A stretch of 22,271 bases of DNA, taken from an uncultured bacterium (GTDB taxonomy: Bacteria > Bacillota > Clostridia > Oscillospirales > Acutalibacteraceae). The translations under genes and the position numbers were made by a program. The DNA is taken from contig CAJMOI010000018.1 of the NCBI GenBank assembly GCA_905215105.1, positions 1 through 22,271 on the forward strand. Reading direction: 5' to 3'. Of the stretch, positions 1 through 6,186 are shown piece after piece (position 1 is the first letter of the stretch; each line of letters starts with the position of its first letter). The notes below the pieces were generated by a model, which saw only the letters and a program-made list of their open reading frames with translations, did no database searches and was not told where the DNA came from.

Positions 1-1
1 G

Positions 2-172
2 AAAGTACCTCTTGCCGACCCCTCTTCCCGGGATTATTCCGCGCAGGGAAAGCGCCAACGCGCCGCCATGGAAGACGGCTCTCATCCCACCCGTTACTGG
101 GTGGCGGTCAAGCGCGCGGGAAAACCGGTGGAAATTGACCGGGAACGGCTGAAGCTGCACAGTGATATGTAA
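2..172 (+). CDS. C-terminal fragment of an unrecognised protein
   Basis: An open frame enters from the left edge of the window and ends at a TAA at 170-172, giving the last 56 residues of a protein whose beginning is outside the window. The fragment is basic and hydrophilic, with no membrane segment, and ends in RLKLHSDM. A stretch containing RYWVAVKRAGKPVEI could be a short beta hairpin. I do not recognise the family. The codon choice matches the surrounding genes and there is no stop in the frame, so it is probably a real gene end rather than chance. The next gene on this strand is trmL; a convergent small gene lies between them. Confidence 0.6.
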   Translation, partial: KVPLADPSSRDYSAQGKRQRAAMEDGSHPTRYWVAVKRAGKPVEIDRERLKLHSDM

Positions 173-173
173 A

Positions 174-190
174 GCGGAGCCGCGCTCCGC
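174..190. terminator. Short GC hairpin between convergent genes
   Basis: GCGGAG (174-179) and CTCCGC (185-190) form a perfect 6-bp stem with a 5-base loop, directly between the stop of the left-edge gene and the stop of the minus-strand gene at 197. There is no real T tract on either side (only TTTA on the minus strand), so termination would be weak. The position between convergent genes is the main support. Confidence 0.35.
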
Positions 191-196
191 GGGAAA

Positions 197-376
197 TCAG
201 TGGAACATATACTGAACGCCGTCCAGCACATCTCCCATGGCCTTGACCGCCTTTCCGGCGTTCTTTTTCAGCTGCTTTTTGTTGGTCTGTGCCACGCGCT
301 CTCCCACCATCACCACGGCGGCGCCCGCCAGCATTCCAAGACCTACGCCCTTGACTACATTCATGGTACTCTTCAT
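197..376 (-). CDS. Small glycine-rich membrane-like protein, 59 aa
   Basis: This is a 59-residue protein of unknown function. Residues 9-24 (KGVGLGMLAGAAVVMV) form a short glycine/alanine-rich hydrophobic segment, followed by a lysine-rich stretch (TNKKQLKKNAGKAVKAMG) and the ending DGVQYMFH. Small proteins of this layout, a GxGxxxG hydrophobic helix followed by a basic helix, occur in clostridial genomes without known function; that is recollection, not a search. The chosen ATG has AGGAGG 12 bases upstream. An in-frame ATG at 433 has its own purine-rich site (AAAAAGGGGG, 7-base spacing) and would add 19 residues, so a 78-residue form is possible. It converges with the left-edge gene and diverges from trmL. 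Confidence 0.6.
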   Translation of the reverse strand: MKSTMNVVKGVGLGMLAGAAVVMVGERVAQTNKKQLKKNAGKAVKAMGDVLDGVQYMFH

Positions 377-523
377 AAAACAGTACAACCTCCTGTAAAA
401 AATCAGATACCTCATAACGGAACCTGCATTCATCAGTATTCCCCCTTTTTGAAATTTTATCAGTTTTTTCTGCCTGTTTCCCATAACGGGCAAATTTCTG
501 GATACGCTAAAGGAGTCGATCGC

Positions 524-1042
524 TTGTCTACCCTCAATATCGTTCTTGTAGAGCCGGAAATCCCCCAGAACACCGGCAATATCGCCCGCACCTGTGCCGC
601 CACCGGCGCACGGCTTCATCTGGTTGGCCCCATGGGTTTCGCCATTGACGACCGGAAGCTGAAACGGGCGGGACTGGATTACTGGCATCTGCTGGACATT
701 ACCCTCTATGACAGTCTGTCCGACTTTTTCGCAAAAAATACGGGGCCCTTCTTCTATTTTTCCACCAAAGCCCGCCACGCCCATTCCGATGTTTCCTATC
801 CCGACGGCGCCTATCTGGTTTTTGGAAAGGAAACCGCCGGCCTTCCGGAAAAACTGCTGTTTGAAAACCCGGATTCCTGTGTCCGGATTCCCATGCTCAG
901 CGAAGCCCGCAGCCTGAACCTCTCCAACAGCGTGGCCGTAGGCGTCTATGAAGTGCTGCGCCAGTGGAACTATCCTGAGCTCAGCGGCTGCGGCCGCCTC
1001 CGGGACTATGACTGGGACGCTTCCCCCTATCGTCAGCTGTAA
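524..1042 (+). CDS. trmL: tRNA (cytidine(34)-2'-O)-methyltransferase TrmL
   Basis: This 172-residue protein is a SPOUT-class methyltransferase that 2'-O-methylates the wobble base of tRNA-Leu isoacceptors using S-adenosylmethionine. The three family motifs are visible: PEIPQNTGNIART at 11-23, FGKETAGLP at 100-108, and IPMLSEARSLNLSNSVAVGVYE (first residue 123) with the knotted cofactor-binding loop. The length is close to the family norm (about 155-170). The start is taken as TTG at 524 because AAAGGAG ends 8 bases upstream and the residues just after it (STLNIVLVEPEIPQNTGN) match the usual N-terminus; the frame is open further upstream but lacks family sequence. The gene stands alone between a divergent small gene and pgk. 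Confidence in the family is high; tRNA specificity is by homology. Confidence 0.92.
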   Translation: MSTLNIVLVEPEIPQNTGNIARTCAATGARLHLVGPMGFAIDDRKLKRAGLDYWHLLDITLYDSLSDFFAKNTGPFFYFSTKARHAHSDVSYPDGAYLVFGKETAGLPEKLLFENPDSCVRIPMLSEARSLNLSNSVAVGVYEVLRQWNYPELSGCGRLRDYDWDASPYRQL

Positions 1043-1066
1043 CAGGGTTTCTCCCGTTTTCTTACG

Positions 1067-1092
1067 CCTGTTCCGGTTTTACAGGATTTTTT
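1067..1092 (+). terminator. Possible weak terminator after trmL
   Basis: CCTGT (1067-1071) and ACAGG (1081-1085) make a 5-bp stem with a 9-base loop, followed by ATTTTTT. The stem is short, but the T run and the position 25 bases after the trmL stop fit a factor-independent terminator. Confidence 0.45.
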
Positions 1093-1125
1093 CTCCGCTT
1101 TGCGGGGGATTTGCCATGAAACCGC

Positions 1126-1154
1126 TTGAAAATCAGGGAGATTTGTTATACAAT
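1126..1154 (+). promoter_or_regulatory. Sigma-A-type promoter of pgk
   Basis: TTGAAA (1126-1131) is followed after exactly 17 bases by TACAAT (1149-1154), both one mismatch from consensus. The start site would fall near 1161, giving a leader of about 65 bases before the pgk ATG. The leader is AT-rich and ends in the ribosome binding site AAAAGGAG (1210-1217). Confidence 0.75.
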
Positions 1155-1226
1155 AATAACAGTACTTTGTATTTTCTTTCACGATTTCCGAAAAAGAAGA
1201 ACCAAAGCAAAAGGAGTGTATCGTAC

Positions 1227-2426
1227 ATGAATTACCTCAACAAGAAAACTGTCGAAGACATCGACGTAGCCGGCAAGAGAGTTCTCGTCCGCTGCGATTT
1301 CAACGTTCCCTTTGACGGCGAAGGCAACATTTCCGACCCCAAGCGCATTAACGAAGCGATGAAGACCATCAAGTATCTGGTGGATCACAAGGCTAAGGTC
1401 ATTCTGTGCTCTCATCTGGGCCGCCCGAAGGGTGAGTTCAACATGAAGTACTCTCTGGCTCCCGTGGCCGCTTACCTGTCCAAGGCTCTGGGCCAGGAAG
1501 TCAAGATGGCAAAGGACGTCATCGGCGAGAGCGCAAAGAGCATCGCTGCTTCCCTGCAGGACGGCGAGGTTGAGCTGCTTGAGAACGTTCGCTTCCACAA
1601 GGAAGAGGAAAAGAACGATCCCGCATTCGCAAAAGAGCTGGCTTCCATGGCTGAGATCTATGTGAACGATGCATTCGGCACCGCACACCGCGCTCATGCT
1701 TCCACCGCTGGCGTGGCTGACTATCTGCCCGCTGTCTGCGGCTATCTGATTCAGAAGGAAATCTCCATCATGGGCGGCGCTCTGGCTGATCCCAAGCGTC
1801 CCTTCGTTGCCATTCTGGGCGGCGCTAAGGTTTCCGATAAGATCGGCGTGATCAACAACCTGATCGACAAGGTTGACACCCTGATCATCGGCGGCGGCAT
1901 GGCTTACACCTTCATGAAGTCCCTGGGCTACTCCATCGGCACCTCCATCTGCGAGGACGACAAAGTGGAGATGGCAAAGGACATGATGGCAAAGGCCAAG
2001 GAGAAGGGCGTTGCTTTCCTGATCCCCGAGGACACCGTCATTGCCGACAAGTATGACGCTAACGCTGAGTCCAAGATCGTTCCCTCCGACTCCATCCCCG
2101 ACGACTGGATGGGCCTGGACATCGGTCCCAAGACCCGCGAGAAGTTTGCAGCTGCCATTAAGAACGCCGGCACCGTTGTCTGGAACGGACCCATGGGCGT
2201 TTCCGAGTGGGAGAAGTTTGCTGCCGGCACCATCGCTGTGGCTAACGCAGTGGCTGAGAGCGGCGCAATCTCCATCATCGGCGGCGGCGACTCCGCCGCA
2301 GCTGTTGAGAAGCTGGGCTTCGCCGACAAGATGACCCACATCTCCACCGGCGGCGGCGCTTCCCTCGAATTCCTGGAGGGCCTGGTTCTGCCGGGTATTG
2401 CCTGCCTGAACGAGAAGGACGCCTAA
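1227..2426 (+). CDS. pgk: Phosphoglycerate kinase
   Basis: This 399-residue protein transfers the acyl phosphate of 1,3-bisphosphoglycerate to ADP in the cytoplasm, the first ATP-yielding step of glycolysis. Family hallmarks are VLVRCDFNVP near residue 19, SHLGRPKG near 62, ILGGAKVSDKIGV in the hinge region, the nucleotide-site segment WNGPMGVSEWEKF, and GGGDSAAAV near the C-terminus. The length is typical. ATG at 1227 is chosen because AAAAGGAG lies 9 bases upstream and MNYLNKKTVEDIDV is the usual family start; the frame stays open further left without homology. It is first in a glycolytic run with tpiA and gpmI. Codon use is strongly biased (CTG, GGC, AAG, GCT), as expected for very high expression. 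Confidence 0.97.
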   Translation: MNYLNKKTVEDIDVAGKRVLVRCDFNVPFDGEGNISDPKRINEAMKTIKYLVDHKAKVILCSHLGRPKGEFNMKYSLAPVAAYLSKALGQEVKMAKDVIGESAKSIAASLQDGEVELLENVRFHKEEEKNDPAFAKELASMAEIYVNDAFGTAHRAHASTAGVADYLPAVCGYLIQKEISIMGGALADPKRPFVAILGGAKVSDKIGVINNLIDKVDTLIIGGGMAYTFMKSLGYSIGTSICEDDKVEMAKDMMAKAKEKGVAFLIPEDTVIADKYDANAESKIVPSDSIPDDWMGLDIGPKTREKFAAAIKNAGTVVWNGPMGVSEWEKFAAGTIAVANAVAESGAISIIGGGDSAAAVEKLGFADKMTHISTGGGASLEFLEGLVLPGIACLNEKDA

Positions 2427-2441
2427 TCAATGTGAACAGAA

Positions 2442-2475
2442 GGGCGGGAGAGTCTCAGGCTTTCCCGCCCTTTTT
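2442..2475 (+). terminator. Intrinsic terminator between pgk and tpiA
   Basis: GGGCGGGAGAG (2442-2452) pairs with CTTTCCCGCCC (2460-2470) over 11 bp with one G-T pair and a 7-base loop, followed by TTTTT (2471-2475). It lies 38 bases before the tpiA start, with no clear promoter in that gap, so it probably acts as a partial terminator or mRNA-processing or stability element that sets pgk above tpiA. Confidence 0.8.
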
Positions 2476-2513
2476 CAACCAAATGAGTCAATTATGAGAA
2501 AGGAAGTTCTCCC

Positions 2514-3284
2514 ATGAACAAAGCTGTCAGAAAGGCTGTTATTGCCGGTAACTGGAAAATGAACAAGACCCCCGCAGAGGCCAAAGAGCTGCTGAACGCC
2601 ATCGCTCCCCTGGTGAAGGACGCTGGCTGCGACGTGGTTGCCTGCGTTCCCTATGTGGACCTGCAGACCGCTCTGGAAGCAACCGCCGGAACCAACATCA
2701 AGATCGGCGCTGAAAACTGCCACTGGGAGCCCTCCGGTGCTTTCACCGGCGAAATCTCCGCTGATATGCTGGCTGCTATGGGCGTTGAGTATGTCATCAC
2801 CGGCCACAGCGAGCGCCGCACCTACTTCGGCGACACCGACGTCACCGTGCAGAAGCGCACCCGCGCCGCTCTGGACAAGGGCCTGACCGTTATCGTTTGC
2901 GTCGGCGAGTACCTGGAGCAGCGTGAGCAGGGCATCACCGCTGAGCTGGTTGCCATGCAGACCAAGATCGCTCTCCAGGGCGTTTCCAAGGAAGAACTGG
3001 CTCGCGTCATCATCGCCTATGAGCCTGTTTGGGCTATCGGCACCGGCCGCACCGCTACCGCTGAGCAGGCCAACGAAGTTTGCGCTGTCATCCGCGGCGT
3101 GATCAACGACCTGTACGACGCTGAGGCTGCTGAGAAGATGGTCATTCAGTACGGCGGTTCCATGAACGCCAAGAATGCTGCCGAGCTGCTGGCACAGCCC
3201 GACGTGGACGGCGGTCTGATCGGCGGCGCTTCCCTGAAGCCCGCTGACTTCGCTGAGATCGTCAAGGCTGCTACCGTTGGCTGA
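2514..3284 (+). CDS. tpiA: Triose-phosphate isomerase
   Basis: This 256-residue TIM barrel interconverts dihydroxyacetone phosphate and glyceraldehyde 3-phosphate. The catalytic residues are all present: Asn13 and Lys15 in GNWKMNK, His98 in GHSERR (97-102), and Glu170 in the signature YEPVWAIGTG (169-178). The phosphate-binding segments GGS (214-216) and GG (237-238) are also there. The length is typical. The ATG has AAAGGAAG upstream. It follows pgk after an 87-base gap that contains a terminator-like hairpin, and it precedes gpmI. High-expression codon bias is the same as in pgk. No anomalies. Confidence 0.97.
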   Translation: MNKAVRKAVIAGNWKMNKTPAEAKELLNAIAPLVKDAGCDVVACVPYVDLQTALEATAGTNIKIGAENCHWEPSGAFTGEISADMLAAMGVEYVITGHSERRTYFGDTDVTVQKRTRAALDKGLTVIVCVGEYLEQREQGITAELVAMQTKIALQGVSKEELARVIIAYEPVWAIGTGRTATAEQANEVCAVIRGVINDLYDAEAAEKMVIQYGGSMNAKNAAELLAQPDVDGGLIGGASLKPADFAEIVKAATVG

Positions 3285-3300
3285 GTCTTTTCAAAAAAAC

Positions 3301-3393
3301 GGGGCTTCTCTCATTGAAGCCCCCTGAATAGAAACAGGGGGCTGGCGCGGCATTTGCCGTATCAGTCCCCCGTTTGCTGTTTTGCTTTTCATT
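3301..3393 (+). promoter_or_regulatory. Three overlapping hairpins between tpiA and gpmI
   Basis: Three stems share sequence and exclude one another. Stem A is GGGGCTTC (3301-3308) with GAAGCCCC (3316-3323). Stem B is GCCCCCTG (3319-3326) with CAGGGGGC (3335-3342). Stem C is GGGGG (3337-3341) with CCCCC (3367-3371), enclosing the palindrome CGGCATTTGCCG (3348-3359), and is followed by a T-rich run (3373-3393). A and B share 3319-3323; B and C share 3337-3341. Only C has T-rich sequence downstream on this strand. Stem A is preceded by AAAAAAA (3293-3299), so on the minus strand it would read as an intrinsic terminator. The arrangement resembles an attenuator; the function is inferred. Confidence 0.5.
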
Positions 3394-3427
3394 TGTTGCG
3401 GCTGTGCCGCAGAAAGGAATGATTCCC

Positions 3428-4942
3428 ATGAAAAAACCTCTCGTTCTGATGATTCTGGACGGTTTCGGCTGCGCTGCCAAAGAGGGCAACGCCATTGCCG
3501 CCGCCAACAAGCCCAATATTGACGCCCTGTTTGCTTCCAACCCTGTCACCCAGATCGGTGCTTCCGGCATGGACGTGGGCCTGCCCGACGGCCAGATGGG
3601 CAACAGCGAAGTGGGTCACACCAACATGGGCGCAGGCCGCATCGTATATCAGGAGCTGACCCGCATCACCAAGTCCATTCAGGACGGCGTGTTCTTTGAG
3701 AACGAGGCTTTTGTGGCCGCTATGGAGAACGCCAAGAAGAACGACAGCGCCCTGCACCTGATCGGCCTGCTGTCTGACGGCGGCGTGCACAGCCACAACA
3801 CCCACCTGTATGCACTGGTGGAGATGGCCAAGAAGTTCGGCCTGACCAAGGTTTATGTCCACTGCCTGCTGGACGGCCGTGACGTGCCCCCCAGCTCCGG
3901 CAAGGACTATGTGGAACAGCTGGCCAACAAGCTGGAAGAAATCGGCGTGGGCAAGATTGCCACCGTCATGGGCCGTTACTATGCCATGGACCGCGACAAC
4001 CGCTGGGAGCGCGTGGAAAAGGCTTATGCCGCTATGGTATACGGCGAGGGCGAAAAGGCTGCCTGCGGCGTGTGCGCAGTGGCCAAGTCCTATGAAAACG
4101 ACGTCACCGACGAGTTCGTGGTTCCCTGTGTGGTGGACGGTGCTGCTCCCATCCAGGCCAACGACTCCGTGATCTTCTTCAACTTCCGTCCTGACCGTGC
4201 CCGTGAAATCACCCGTACCTTTGTGGACCCGAATTTCAACGGCTTTGAGCGCCGCAACGGCTTCTTCCCCCTGACCTATGTGTGCATGACCCAGTATGAC
4301 GCCACCATGCCCAACGTACAGGTTGCCTTTAAGCCCCAGAGCCTGAAGAACACCCTGGGCGAGTACCTCTCCGCTAACGGCAAGACCCAGCTGCGCATTG
4401 CCGAAACTGAGAAATACGCTCATGTGACCTTCTTCTTCAACGGCGGTGTGGAAACCGTTTACGAGGGCGAAGACCGCATTCTGGTCAAGTCCCCCAAGGT
4501 TGCCACCTATGACCTACAGCCCGAAATGAGCGCTTATGAGGTCACCGACAAGATGGTGGAGGCTGTCAAGAGCGGCAAGTATGACGTCATCATCCTGAAC
4601 TATGCAAACTGCGACATGGTCGGCCACACCGGCGTATTCGAGGCCGCCGTGAAGGCTGTAGAAGCGGTTGACACCTGCGTGGGCCGCGTAGTGGAAGCCA
4701 TCCGCGAGATGGACGGCGTGCTGCTGCTGACAGCTGACCACGGCAACGCTGACCGCATGGTAGACGTGGACGGCAGCCCCTTCACTGCCCACACCACCAA
4801 CCCGGTTCCCTTCTGCGTAGCAGGCTACTCCTGCCAGCTGCGTGAGGGCGGCCGTCTGGCTGATATTGCCCCCACCATGCTCCAGATTCTGGGCCTGCCC
4901 CAGCCGGAGGAAATGGACGGCAAGACCCTGATTCAGGGCTAA
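3428..4942 (+). CDS. gpmI: 2,3-bisphosphoglycerate-independent phosphoglycerate mutase
   Basis: This 504-residue protein interconverts 3-phosphoglycerate and 2-phosphoglycerate without the 2,3-bisphosphoglycerate cofactor, through a phosphoserine intermediate and two Mn(II) ions. It belongs to the alkaline phosphatase superfamily. Asp11 in LMILDGFG and the nucleophile Ser60 in GQMGNSEVGHTNMGAG are visible, as are DGRDVPPSS, GRYYAMDRDNRWER, NFRPDRAREITR, and the C-terminal metal ligands in NYANCDMVGHTG and LTADHGNADRM. The length matches the usual 505-515. ATG at 3428 is used because AAAGGA sits 9 bases upstream; an in-frame ATG at 3419 touches that site and is less likely. It closes the glycolytic run and ends at a strong bidirectional terminator. 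Confidence 0.97.
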   Translation: MKKPLVLMILDGFGCAAKEGNAIAAANKPNIDALFASNPVTQIGASGMDVGLPDGQMGNSEVGHTNMGAGRIVYQELTRITKSIQDGVFFENEAFVAAMENAKKNDSALHLIGLLSDGGVHSHNTHLYALVEMAKKFGLTKVYVHCLLDGRDVPPSSGKDYVEQLANKLEEIGVGKIATVMGRYYAMDRDNRWERVEKAYAAMVYGEGEKAACGVCAVAKSYENDVTDEFVVPCVVDGAAPIQANDSVIFFNFRPDRAREITRTFVDPNFNGFERRNGFFPLTYVCMTQYDATMPNVQVAFKPQSLKNTLGEYLSANGKTQLRIAETEKYAHVTFFFNGGVETVYEGEDRILVKSPKVATYDLQPEMSAYEVTDKMVEAVKSGKYDVIILNYANCDMVGHTGVFEAAVKAVEAVDTCVGRVVEAIREMDGVLLLTADHGNADRMVDVDGSPFTAHTTNPVPFCVAGYSCQLREGGRLADIAPTMLQILGLPQPEEMDGKTLIQG

Positions 4943-4951
4943 TTTTCAACC

Positions 4952-4997
4952 AAAAAGCCTGTTACAGTGGAAAACTCCGCTGTAACAGGCTTTTTTT
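4952..4997. terminator. Strong bidirectional terminator
   Basis: A 20-bp stem (4952-4971 with 4976-4995, one G-T pair, loop AAAC) has an A run on its left flank and TTTTTTT (4991-4997) on its right. It can terminate gpmI from the left and the minus-strand repressor gene (5018-5272) from the right. Confidence 0.92.
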
Positions 4998-5017
4998 GTG
5001 ATACAGTAAAATCCGGT

Positions 5018-5272
5018 TCATGGTTCCTGCGCATCCTCCTCCCGTTGGGAATGGATTCCGAGCAAAAAGTCAGACGAAACATGAAGAAGCTCCGCAATTG
5101 CTTTGACGGAACCGAGGGAAGGCAATGAGCGGCCGATTTCATAGCTGGCATAGGTTGAGCGGTCAATTTCCAGGCAGTTGGCCATCTCTTTTTGAGAAAA
5201 GCCGTGCTGTTTCCGAAGGGTTCTAAGTTTTCGAGAAAACGCCTGCTTATCAAAACCGGAATCCCGCTCCAT
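5018..5272 (-). CDS. XRE-family HTH repressor, 84 aa
   Basis: This is a small DNA-binding protein with a lambda-repressor-type helix-turn-helix. Residues 12-68 run FSRKLRTLRKQHGFSQKEMA, then the recognition-helix region IDRSTYASYEIGRSLPS, then AIAELLHVSSDFLLG. The ending DFLLG plus a short charged tail is typical of clostridial XRE repressors. ATG at 5272 is chosen because GAGG lies 6 bases upstream and the domain begins right after; the frame is open a further 20 codons but crosses the predicted promoter. It is divergent from the ribbon-helix-helix gene at 5410. A perfect inverted repeat lies over its promoter, so autoregulation is likely. The target genes are unknown. Confidence 0.85.
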   Translation of the reverse strand: MERDSGFDKQAFSRKLRTLRKQHGFSQKEMANCLEIDRSTYASYEIGRSLPSLGSVKAIAELLHVSSDFLLGIHSQREEDAQEP

Positions 5273-5298
5273 TTTGCACCTCACACGTTTACAATCGT

Positions 5299-5343
5299 AG
5301 TATAAAAATTGTGATATCGCTAATGATATCACCTGTGATATAC
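5299..5343 (-). promoter_or_regulatory. Promoter and operator between divergent regulators
   Basis: On the minus strand TATACT (complement of 5299-5304) is a good -10 element 27 bases before the repressor ATG. Just upstream, over the -35 zone, GTGATATC (5311-5318) and GATATCAC (5325-5332) form a perfect 8-bp inverted repeat with a 6-base gap, and a third partial copy GTGATATAC starts at 5335. This fits an operator bound by a dimeric XRE repressor, probably the adjacent one. No convincing plus-strand promoter was identified, but the AT-rich stretch 5341-5390 could hold one. Confidence 0.6.
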
Positions 5344-5409
5344 AATTATATTATATCCTGATTTCTTTTGTCAATATACAATTGAACCAAAGAAAGGAAG
5401 GAGATCAGG

Positions 5410-5604
5410 ATGTTGGAAAATTTTGAAAAAGAACCTTTAAAGATCAAACGTCGCGGAGAAGATGGGTACAAAATGATTTCCGTCCGAATCCGGGAGGACA
5501 TTCTGGTGGAACTTGACCGGATTGCCTCCGAAACCAACCGCTCCCGCAATGAGCTGGTCAATTTGATTTTACGCTATGGCATTCAGAATATCATCATTGA
5601 GTAA
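5410..5604 (+). CDS. Ribbon-helix-helix (Arc/CopG-like) DNA-binding protein, 64 aa
   Basis: This 64-residue protein fits the ribbon-helix-helix fold. A short beta strand (KMISVRIREDI, about residues 21-31) would insert in the major groove, followed by helix LVELDRIASETN and, after the turn RSRNE, helix LVNLILRYGIQNI. Such proteins act as dimeric transcription regulators or as plasmid/conjugative-element accessory factors. The ATG has AGGAAGGAG 6 bases upstream. It sits between two XRE genes in an AT-richer stretch. There is no toxin gene next to it, so an antitoxin role has no support here. The family call rests on the strand-helix-helix pattern and the NRSRNELVN turn. Confidence 0.8.
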   Translation: MLENFEKEPLKIKRRGEDGYKMISVRIREDILVELDRIASETNRSRNELVNLILRYGIQNIIIE

Positions 5605-5623
5605 TCACTCTAAAAATTCAAGC

Positions 5624-5638
5624 TTAGCAAATTGCTAA
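5624..5638. promoter_or_regulatory. Perfect 15-base palindrome, possible operator
   Basis: TTAGCAA (5624-5630), a central A, and TTGCTAA (5632-5638) form a perfect inverted repeat 20 bases after the ribbon-helix-helix stop. It is not followed by a T run, so it is more like a protein binding site than a terminator. Which protein would bind is not known. Confidence 0.35.
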
Positions 5639-5701
5639 ATGAAATACACTTGTTTGTGTGTGTGAATTTTTCATGATTATCAATGAATCTGAAAGTGAAA
5701 G

Positions 5702-5725
5702 AACACTAGGAACGTAGTGTTTTTT
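5702..5725 (+). terminator. Terminator after the ribbon-helix-helix gene
   Basis: AACACTA (5702-5708) pairs with TAGTGTT (5715-5721) around the loop GGAACG, and the 3' arm runs into TTTTTT (5720-5725). It lies 97 bases after the stop at 5604, with no gene between. Confidence 0.65.
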
Positions 5726-5733
5726 GCCATATG

Positions 5734-5805
5734 AATACGTTTATATGACGTATTTTACCATGTGATTCGTGATAAAGTCAAGGTAATACGTTATATAGGT
5801 GTATT
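5734..5805 (+). promoter_or_regulatory. Duplicated operator-like repeat upstream of second XRE gene
   Basis: AATACGT (5734-5740), a 7-base spacer and ACGTATT (5748-5754) form a perfect inverted repeat. A near copy begins at 5785 with AATACGT and ends in GTGTATT (5799-5805). Both copies are followed by TT, and they begin 51 bases apart. The second copy contains AGGTG (5797-5801), the only plausible ribosome binding site for the ATG at 5809, so a bound repressor could block transcription and possibly translation initiation. Autoregulation by the adjacent XRE protein is inferred. Confidence 0.55.
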
Positions 5806-5808
5806 TTC

Positions 5809-6069
5809 ATGAAAAAAATTCTCTTTGACAATCACAAAAACGTCATTTCCAAACGTTTACAGGAATTCCGGAAGGCAAAAGGCCTTTCTCAAAGCCAGCT
5901 GGCCGCCAAAATGCAGACCATGGGCGTGAACCTTGACCAGCAGATGATCAGCAAAATTGAGCACAACGCCCGCTTTGTCACCGATTATGAGCTTGGCTGC
6001 TTCTGTGCCGTCCTGGACGTTTCCATTACAGACATGATGCAGGATTTTGAACGGGACTATCTTTCCTGA
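5809..6069 (+). CDS. XRE-family HTH regulator, 86 aa
   Basis: This 86-residue protein is mostly a single helix-turn-helix. It runs ISKRLQEFRKAKGLSQSQLA, then AKMQTMGVNLDQQMISKIEH, then DYELGCFCAVLDVSITDMM. The ISKIE motif in the recognition helix and the ending VSITDMM are typical of clostridial XRE proteins. The first residues MKKILFDNHKNV form a short N-terminal extension. The ATG has AGGTG 7 bases upstream, inside the repeat described at 5734-5805. It ends at its own strong terminator. It lies on the opposite strand from ppdK and converges with it. No partner gene follows, so its target is unknown; self-regulation is the simplest reading. Confidence 0.85.
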   Translation: MKKILFDNHKNVISKRLQEFRKAKGLSQSQLAAKMQTMGVNLDQQMISKIEHNARFVTDYELGCFCAVLDVSITDMMQDFERDYLS

Positions 6070-6088
6070 ATCAAAAGCAATCCATTTC

Positions 6089-6116
6089 AGCGCTGCCTGT
6101 GCAGCGCTATTTTTTT
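6089..6116 (+). terminator. Terminator after second XRE gene
   Basis: AGCGCTGC (6089-6096) and GCAGCGCT (6101-6108) form a perfect 8-bp stem with loop CTGT, followed by ATTTTTTT (6109-6116). Confidence 0.92.
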
Positions 6117-6118
6117 GC

Positions 6119-6156
6119 AAAAAAAAGCCCCCACTCCCGGGCCCAGGAGTGGGGGC
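6119..6156 (-). terminator. Terminator of ppdK
   Basis: On the minus strand a GC-rich stem (6127-6156, arms starting GCCCCCACTCC and ending GGAGTGGGGGC) is followed by eight T residues (complement of 6119-6126). It lies 30 bases after the ppdK stop and back to back with the terminator of the convergent XRE gene. Confidence 0.93.
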
Positions 6157-6186
6157 AAAAGCTATGCAATTCTCAAGAAAAGAGGA

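Noticed and set aside
1179..2339. Minus-strand open frame opposite pgk
   Set aside because: Shadow of a highly biased glycolytic gene; no start site and no domain.
5018..5604. Toxin-antitoxin system formed by the XRE and ribbon-helix-helix genes
   Set aside because: The two genes are divergent, both encode DNA-binding proteins, and no toxin-like frame with a ribosome binding site lies next to either.
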